DNA of 64,000 bases from JACRLV01 sp045863555. Lineage in GTDB: Bacteria > Planctomycetota > Phycisphaerae > UBA1845 > Fen-1342. The notes under the pieces are model-generated. The model was not told the DNA's origin and made no database searches. It saw only the letters and a program-made list of their open reading frames with translations. Positions 58,760 through 64,000 of this stretch are shown piece after piece; positions within the stretch are counted from its first letter, which is position 1, and each line of letters starts with the position of its first letter. The stretch is from NCBI GenBank assembly GCA_045863555.1, contig BTUU01000013.1, forward strand, positions 108,170 through 172,169. The letters run 5' to 3'. Position numbers and translations under genes: made by a program.

Positions 58760-61102
58760 TTGAAGACGCTCATCGATCAGAGACTGCTCGTCGCGTTCGC
58801 GCTGCTTGCCCCGCTACTCGCGACCACCCGCGCCAGCGAGATTGGCGACGAAATCGCCGACCAGGTCGACGTCGCCACCTGGCGGCACTATCTCGACGAC
58901 CTGCTCTACACCCACGCCGGAAACAACCGCGGCATCGCCGGCGCGCACCACAATCTCGCCCGCGAGAACATCGTCTCGACCTTCGAGAGCTTCGGTCTGC
59001 CCGTCGAACGCCACCAATTCATCTACGCCTCGCAGACGTATCAGAACATAATCGCGACGAAGATCGGCCGCCTCTACCCGGACCAGATCTTCGTCGTCGG
59101 CGCCCACTACGACTCCGTCAACAACGGCGGGGCGGACGATGACGGCTCCGGCGTCGCGTCGCTGATGGAGCTGGCCCGCATCTTCTCGCAGTACGACACG
59201 GCGTCCACGATCAAGTTCTGCGCGTGGGACGCCGAGGAGGTGGGCCTCCGCGGCAGCACCGCCTACGTCGGCGAGCGGCGCGACCAGCTCGTCCGGGCCA
59301 TGATCCAGATCGACATGATCGCCCACGACGCCGGCGCGAATCGCCAGGACATCTACGCCAGCGCGACGGCCCTCGCCCTGCGCGACGGCCTCGTGGCCGC
59401 GTTCCCGCTCTACGGCCGCGGCCAGGGCGTGCAGACGAACCCGTACGCCGGCTTCAGCGACCACGCGCCCTTCGATGGCGCCCAGTACCCGGCCATCTGC
59501 TTCGTCGAGGACAACTACCAGGCGAATTCCTGTTACCACCAGCCCTGCGACAACGTCGACAACCCGAACTACATCCACTACGACTTCGCGGCCAACCTCG
59601 TCCGCGTCGTCGGCGGCTACCTGGCCGACAACGCGCTGGCCATGCACGCCGACGACTGCGACAACGACGGTACGCCGGATTCGGCGGAGATCGCGGCCGA
59701 TCCCTCGCTCGACTGCAACGGCAACGGCGTGCTCGACGCGTGCGAGCCGGGCACGAATGCAGACTGCAACGCCAACGGTACGCGCGACCTGTGCGACATC
59801 GCCTTGGGCGCGAGCACCGACCTCGAGCGCAACGGCATCCCCGACGAGTGCCAGGCGACGCGCCTCGTGCCGTCGCAGTACCCGACGATCCAGGCGGCGA
59901 TCAACGCATCCGTCCACGGCGACACGATTCTCGTCGCCCCGGGGACGTACTCGGGCGCGGGCAACGTCAATCTGAACTTCGCCGGGAAGGCGATCACGCT
60001 GCGCAGCGAAGCCGGCGCCGCGACGACGATCATCCAGGCCGCATCCGGCAGCCGCGGGTTCGTCTTCACCTCCGGCGAAGACCGGCGCTCGATCGTCGAC
60101 GGCTTCACGATTCGCGGCGGAAGCGTCTCACTCGGCGGCGGCATTTCCTGCACGGGCAGCAGCCCGCTCTTCCGCGACTGCATCATCACCGGCAACAACG
60201 GCCTGACCGGCGGCGGCGGCGGCGTCTACCTCACGCGCCGCAGCCGGCCGATCTTCGCCAACTGCTCAATCACGGGGAATACGACGACCGGCGCGGGCGG
60301 CGGCCTGAAATGCTCGCTCGGGTCGTCGCCGCTGTTCATCAACACGATCATCGCGGGAAACACGGCCGCCAACGGCGGCGCGATCCACTCCGAACTGACG
60401 AGCAAGCCCACCCTGCGCGGCTGCACGATCGCCCGAAACACCGCCACGAATCGCGGCGGGGCCTTCTACCAGATCAGCGGCTCAACCGCCGACAACAGCC
60501 ACCCGCTGCTCGAAAATTCGATCGTCTGGGGCAACACGGCCGCGGCGGGCCAGGGACCCGGCATCTACGCCGGCGGCGGGACGTACATCACCGCGCGCTT
60601 CTGCGACGTCCAGGGCGGGCAGGCGGGCATCGTCGGCGGTGGGGGGGTCGCGGCATGGCAGAACTGCATCGACGCCGACCCGGCGTTCGTGGATGCGGCG
60701 GCCGGCGACTACGCGCTGCTGGAAACTTCACCGTGCATCGACGCGGCGAGCAATTCACTCGTCGGCATCGACGCCGGTGACGTTGATTTCGACGGCGACG
60801 GCGGCGAGATCGTCCCGATCGACCGCGCCGGAGCGCGTCGCTTCGCCGACCGCGCTGCGACGCCCGACACCGGCGAAGGAACCGCCCCGATCGTCGACAT
60901 GGGAGCTTTTGAGTTCGTGCTGCCCTGCCCGGCCGATCTCGACGGCAGCGGAGACATCGGGATCACCGACCTCTCGATCCTGCTGTCGCACTTTGGCGAC
61001 ACGCAAGCAACCGCGGCGGACGGGGACCTCGACGGGGACGCCGACGTCGACATTACCGACCTTTCGCTCATTCTCGCGGCGTTCGGAGCCGCCTGCCCCT
61101 GA
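58760..61102 (+). CDS. Secreted M28 peptidase fused to beta-helix and dockerin-like tail
   Basis: A 780-residue exported fusion. The start is TTG 58760, with CCGGAGG five bases upstream and a signal peptide after it. Residues about 60-300 are an M28 aminopeptidase: VVGAHYDSVNNGGADDDGSG (zinc His and bridging Asp), WDAEEVGLRGS (catalytic and zinc Glu), QIDMIAHDAG (zinc Asp) and FSDHAPFDGAQYPA (last zinc His). A thrombospondin-3-like Asp/Asn-rich stretch (about 295-370) follows, then a right-handed beta helix (about 375-640) with NTTTGAGGGL-type coils, and two dockerin-like loops at the end. Peptide hydrolysis outside the cell is likely; the helix may bind polysaccharide. Confidence 0.9.
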   Translation: MKTLIDQRLLVAFALLAPLLATTRASEIGDEIADQVDVATWRHYLDDLLYTHAGNNRGIAGAHHNLARENIVSTFESFGLPVERHQFIYASQTYQNIIATKIGRLYPDQIFVVGAHYDSVNNGGADDDGSGVASLMELARIFSQYDTASTIKFCAWDAEEVGLRGSTAYVGERRDQLVRAMIQIDMIAHDAGANRQDIYASATALALRDGLVAAFPLYGRGQGVQTNPYAGFSDHAPFDGAQYPAICFVEDNYQANSCYHQPCDNVDNPNYIHYDFAANLVRVVGGYLADNALAMHADDCDNDGTPDSAEIAADPSLDCNGNGVLDACEPGTNADCNANGTRDLCDIALGASTDLERNGIPDECQATRLVPSQYPTIQAAINASVHGDTILVAPGTYSGAGNVNLNFAGKAITLRSEAGAATTIIQAASGSRGFVFTSGEDRRSIVDGFTIRGGSVSLGGGISCTGSSPLFRDCIITGNNGLTGGGGGVYLTRRSRPIFANCSITGNTTTGAGGGLKCSLGSSPLFINTIIAGNTAANGGAIHSELTSKPTLRGCTIARNTATNRGGAFYQISGSTADNSHPLLENSIVWGNTAAAGQGPGIYAGGGTYITARFCDVQGGQAGIVGGGGVAAWQNCIDADPAFVDAAAGDYALLETSPCIDAASNSLVGIDAGDVDFDGDGGEIVPIDRAGARRFADRAATPDTGEGTAPIVDMGAFEFVLPCPADLDGSGDIGITDLSILLSHFGDTQATAADGDLDGDADVDITDLSLILAAFGAACP

Positions 61103-61127
61103 GCGGTCGTCCGGCCGGCGCGCGGCG

Positions 61128-62003
61128 TCAGTACAGCAGTTCCGTCCAGCGCTGCGCCGCCACCAGCTCGGCCTTGCGGCTCGCCCAGCGCTGTTCGCTC
61201 CCGGCGATCGCCGAAAAGACGCGGTCGAGCTGACCTCGAAGCGGTTCAATCCCCGCGACGAACACGTACGTCTTCGGGTCGGCGAACATGTTCCAGAGTT
61301 CTTCACCCCGTTCCGCCAGCGAGCCGTCCCACGCGATCGGATCGGCCCAGTTCGGCCGCGGACTGAGCGCCGTAAACGCCTTGAACGTCTCCTCGTCGTA
61401 GTACTTCGTGAAATCGGCGTTCCGGTCGTTCATGTAGAGCAGTTCGAGACCGCTGCGCGCCCCGTAGAACAGCCACACGCGCTTCACCTTCTGCCGCTCG
61501 TTCTCGTAGATGTGCCGCGTAAACGCCCGGAACGGCGCGATCCCCGTCCCGACCGCGATCATCACGACCGTCAGACCCGTTTCGTCCGGCAGGCTGAACG
61601 CGAGGCCGTACGGGCCCGTGATCGTCAGCTTCTGGCCGGGCTTCAGGTCGCAGAGATAGTTCGACGCGATCCCGGGGAATCGCTGCCCGCTGAACCGGTC
61701 GATATAGCTGCAGCGCTTGATGCACAGCTTCATCCGCGTGACGCCGGCGCGGGACTTGTCCGGCAGATCGGCGATCGTGTACAGCCGGAAATGCTCGTGG
61801 TCGCCGGTCCCCGCGCCCGGGACGATTACGCCGATGCACTGACCCGCCTTGCATTCGAATGGCGGCCCCGCGACGTCGATGACGAGTTCGCGAATCTCCT
61901 CCTCCGACTGTTCGCCCGTGATCCGCAGGCTCGTGACAACGGTCGCGGCGTGCCGGACGCTCGTGTCGTAGTCGCTCAGGTGCGTGACGTTCTGGGTCAT
62001 CAT
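61128..62003 (-). CDS. Ferredoxin-NADP reductase, plant type
   Basis: A 291-residue flavoprotein that moves electrons between NADPH and ferredoxin or flavodoxin. The FAD-binding barrel has FRLYTIAD (RLYTIA about 83), the NADP half has VGTGIAPFRAFTRHI (about 162), FYGARSGLELLYM (about 185) and YVFVAGIEPLRGQLDRVF near the end. ATG 62003 (MMTQNVTH) is chosen because GGGAG lies just upstream and the long upstream frame is non-coding. It resembles the plant-type/BoxA-like branch; the last residue is Tyr, as in FNRs where it stacks on FAD. It converges with the M28 gene. Confidence 0.9.
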   Translation of the reverse strand: MMTQNVTHLSDYDTSVRHAATVVTSLRITGEQSEEEIRELVIDVAGPPFECKAGQCIGVIVPGAGTGDHEHFRLYTIADLPDKSRAGVTRMKLCIKRCSYIDRFSGQRFPGIASNYLCDLKPGQKLTITGPYGLAFSLPDETGLTVVMIAVGTGIAPFRAFTRHIYENERQKVKRVWLFYGARSGLELLYMNDRNADFTKYYDEETFKAFTALSPRPNWADPIAWDGSLAERGEELWNMFADPKTYVFVAGIEPLRGQLDRVFSAIAGSEQRWASRKAELVAAQRWTELLY

Positions 62004-62523
62004 GGCGGGGTCTCCCTGTGCGAGGATTCGCAGGAATTCTGCGGCCGGTCGCACGTCGGCCGCGTGCTCGAGAAACGGGGTCCGGAAACGCCGCGCGGGC
62101 TCGTCGCTCGACCAGAGGGGGGGCAGCCGACCGCCCCGGCAGTGCCGCCGCGGGCGGTGGTCCGAAGAACGCGATCTGTCGACAGCCCTGACGGGATCAT
62201 CGCCCGGGCACTCCCCTGAACCGGAAAGGAACGGCGCGGATGTTTGGCCGTAGGGATGGCACGAAGCGGGCCAGACCGCGGGGGCACCCGAAATCCGCGT
62301 TTTCGCCGTGAATTCAACGCTCCGCCGGCCCGTCAGAGCCAATGGTCGCGCGATCTGGCGGGAATTGCGTGATTTCCCGCAACCGTGAATCGCGATTTCG
62401 CGCACCCGGCGGGCGAACCGGCGCAGGAGCCAATGCTCGCCGCCGCAGGAGACGGCCGGTAAAATGCCGGTCCTGCGTCGCAACCCACGAATGCATGGGG
62501 CTATCCCCAGGAAAGGAACGTCA
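62004..62523. other. Gene-free region of 520 bases
   Basis: No convincing gene. Control-like signals seen: a hairpin GCGGGAA/TTCCCGC (62358-62364 and 62374-62380), a perfect palindrome AATCGCGATT (62388-62397) and a TAAAAT box (62460-62465) that may be the -10 of the thioredoxin-like gene. It is also the divergent leader of the ferredoxin-NADP reductase. The rest is GC-rich without recognisable structure. Confidence 0.5.
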
Positions 62524-63837
62524 ATGCTCAGTCTGCGTGTTACCTGCGCGGCCCTCGCGGCCGCGCTGATCGCTCTTCCTCTGGCCGCGACGAACGCGGC
62601 CTGGCAGGATGCCAAACCGGCCGCGGCGCCGGCGAAGGACGAGAAGCCGGCCAAGGATGCCAAGGCCGCCGGCAAGGACGAAAAGGCCGAGGCGCTGCTC
62701 AAGCAGGCGCGCGAGGCGGCCGGCAAGGTCGAGGACATCACGTACAAGATCGTGACGGTCGCGAAGGGCGGCGAAGCGGTCGAGGTGAAGGGCGAGGGCG
62801 TGGTCATCTTCCGCAGCGGGATGGTGCCGATCGCGAAATACCGGCTCGAAGGCGAGACGAAGCGCGGCAGCGACGCGGTCCGCGTGGGCAGTTCCTTCGA
62901 CGGCAAATCCGCCCGCGACATCGACCACAAGGACAAGACGGTCCGCGACAGCGAGGCGACCATGGGCTTCGCCATGCCGTCAAACGAGACGATGTACCTC
63001 ATGCCGATCTGGTTCTTCGAGCAGCGCCGGCCGGAGGGCATGGGCCCGCAGCCCGACAAGTCGGAACTGGGCGGAACGGAGGAGGTCGGCGGCGTGAAGT
63101 GCCACGTCGTCCGGACGATCACCGAGATCGAGGAGCCGAGCTTCGACGAAGAGGGCGAACAGGCCGAGAAGAAGGATGCGCCGAAAGTCATCATCACGCA
63201 GAAGGTCGCGCTGGGCGCGGATGACCACATCGCCCGGCGGATGGAAGTGCTCGTGAAGCGCGGCGAGGAGACGCTCCAGGATCTGTCGACGACACTGACG
63301 GAAGTCAAGCTGAACTCGAAGCCTGGCGACGCGCTGTTCACGCTGGAAGCGCCGAACGGGTTTGAGGTCAAGAAGATCGAGCCGGGCGCCGAAGAGGAGG
63401 ACGCGGGCCTGAAGTTCAAGGAAGGCGACGCGGCCCCCGATTTCGCGCTGAAGGACGCGGACGGCAAGGAATACAAGCTCGCCGACTTCAAGGGCAAGGT
63501 CGTGCTGCTCGACTTCTGGGCGACCTGGTGCGGCCCCTGCGTCCGGGCGATGCCGACCATCCAGAAGCTTCACGAGGCCTACAAGGACAAGCCCGTCGCG
63601 ATCATCGGCATGAACACCTGGGAACGCGGCAACGCGACCGAGTTCGTCAAGAAGAAGGGCTTCACGTACCTCCAGCTCCTGAAGGCCGACGACCTCGCGA
63701 AGGAATACGGCATTTCGGGAATCCCGACGCTCGTTCTCATCGATGGCGCCGGCAAGATCCTCCACACCGCCGTCGGCTTCAGCGACGGCGAGGAAAAGGA
63801 GCTCACCAAGCTCATCGACGAGCAGCTCAAGAAATAG
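62524..63837 (+). CDS. Exported TlpA-like thioredoxin protein
   Basis: A 437-residue exported protein with a signal peptide (about 1-26, ALIALPLAATNA), a Lys/Ala/Glu-rich linker (about 28-60), an N-terminal domain resembling LolA-like or DUF2092-type lipoprotein carriers (about 60-300) and a C-terminal thioredoxin-fold domain with WATWCGPC (Cys about 337 and 340) and SGIPTLVLID (cis-Pro about 399). It would reduce disulfides in the envelope. ATG 62524 is chosen because AGGAAAGG lies just before it. The two-domain design suggests a reductase docked to a lipid- or lipoprotein-binding module; that role is inferred. Confidence 0.87.
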   Translation: MLSLRVTCAALAAALIALPLAATNAAWQDAKPAAAPAKDEKPAKDAKAAGKDEKAEALLKQAREAAGKVEDITYKIVTVAKGGEAVEVKGEGVVIFRSGMVPIAKYRLEGETKRGSDAVRVGSSFDGKSARDIDHKDKTVRDSEATMGFAMPSNETMYLMPIWFFEQRRPEGMGPQPDKSELGGTEEVGGVKCHVVRTITEIEEPSFDEEGEQAEKKDAPKVIITQKVALGADDHIARRMEVLVKRGEETLQDLSTTLTEVKLNSKPGDALFTLEAPNGFEVKKIEPGAEEEDAGLKFKEGDAAPDFALKDADGKEYKLADFKGKVVLLDFWATWCGPCVRAMPTIQKLHEAYKDKPVAIIGMNTWERGNATEFVKKKGFTYLQLLKADDLAKEYGISGIPTLVLIDGAGKILHTAVGFSDGEEKELTKLIDEQLKK

Positions 63838-63843
63838 CAGAGC

Positions 63844-63869
63844 CGATCGGCGGCGCGGCCGCCCGATCG
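63844..63869. terminator. Hairpin after the thioredoxin-like gene
   Basis: CGATCGGCGGC (63844-63854) pairs with GCCGCCCGATCG (63858-63869) with one bulged C and a GCG loop, seven bases after the stop. No T-run follows. Confidence 0.5.
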
Positions 63870-64000
63870 TGAGGACGTAACGGAGCCGGCCGGGTCGCTG
63901 CGACCCCGCCCGCGCGCGGGTCTGGGGATGGGGCGTCCGGGGGGGGGCGGCAGCCGTCGCGGCGCACCGAGGGGCGCGGCGCGAGCCCCCCCGCCCCGGG
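63870..64000. other. GC-rich end of window without a gene
   Basis: Mostly G and C tracts (a run of nine G and runs of C) with no reading frame or recognisable motif; possible assembly edge or low-complexity spacer. Confidence 0.4.

Noticed and set aside
61128..63560. An 810-residue reading frame extending the ferredoxin-NADP reductase upstream
   Set aside because: Sequence before ATG 62003 is Ser/Ala-rich, runs antisense to the thioredoxin-like gene, and the reductase has a good ribosome site at 62003.

Overview
The window reads as a high-GC chromosome segment from a planctomycete, probably near the Phycisphaerae (inference). The reasons are four secreted proteins that end in paired dockerin-like calcium repeats (DLDGDG..DLxxLLxxFG), a pilin-like prepilin with the FTLIELLVV leader, two PQQ-type beta-propeller proteins, several small membrane proteins with a CxxCxYxLxG..CPECG zinc ribbon, a fused SecDF, and many start codons preceded only by a TAnnnT box. 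No rRNA, tRNA, CRISPR array or complete mobile element was found.

Layout. 1-5.5 kb: the end of eno followed by an FtsB-like gene, a secreted hydrolase, a dockerin protein and a radical SAM protein that carries a palindromic insertion. 5.5-8.6 kb: small accessory genes (a DUF433/DUF5615 toxin-antitoxin-like pair, an XRE regulator, a DUF2071 protein, zinc-ribbon membrane proteins). 8.9-15 kb: a coiled-coil protein, an FHA protein, and a histidine kinase overlapping a P1B-4-type metal ATPase. 15-18.8 kb: a SAM-I riboswitch heading homoserine dehydrogenase, an aspartokinase without ACT domains, and a cystathionine gamma-synthase-type enzyme. 18.9-25 kb: BatE/BatD-like proteins, an orphan terminase-like protein and a PIN-PhoH ATPase. 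25.3-26.2 kb: a GIY-YIG gene of lower GC and a small leaderless gene. 26.4-29.7 kb: a tight three-gene operon of a zinc-ribbon pseudokinase, a VWA protein and a diverged adenylosuccinate-synthetase paralogue. 29.7-34.5 kb: NYN nuclease, 3-hydroxyanthranilate dioxygenase, a ROK kinase that seems to start at ATT, a VCBS-repeat protein and a desaturase. 34.7-45.4 kb: HAD/DUF1573, prepilin, DHH phosphoesterase, SecDF, EF-G. 45.4-51 kb: antitoxin-like gene, two propeller proteins, a CoA-ligase-like enzyme. 51-64 kb: dockerin protein, L,D-transpeptidase, NtrC-type regulator, BlaI/M56 pair, M28 peptidase fusion, ferredoxin-NADP reductase and a TlpA-like thioredoxin.

Two things stand out. First, degenerate tandem arrays with a strict 7-base period but different consensus words occur at least seven times. 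They are often paired in inverted orientation, start at or inside stop codons of flanking genes, are read through in frame in homoserine dehydrogenase, and in one case supply a -10 box. Second, the pseudokinase-VWA-PurA-paralogue operon (26452-29675) looks like a dedicated, undescribed nucleotide-handling or signalling system. Functions are assigned from recognisable motifs only; no database search was possible.
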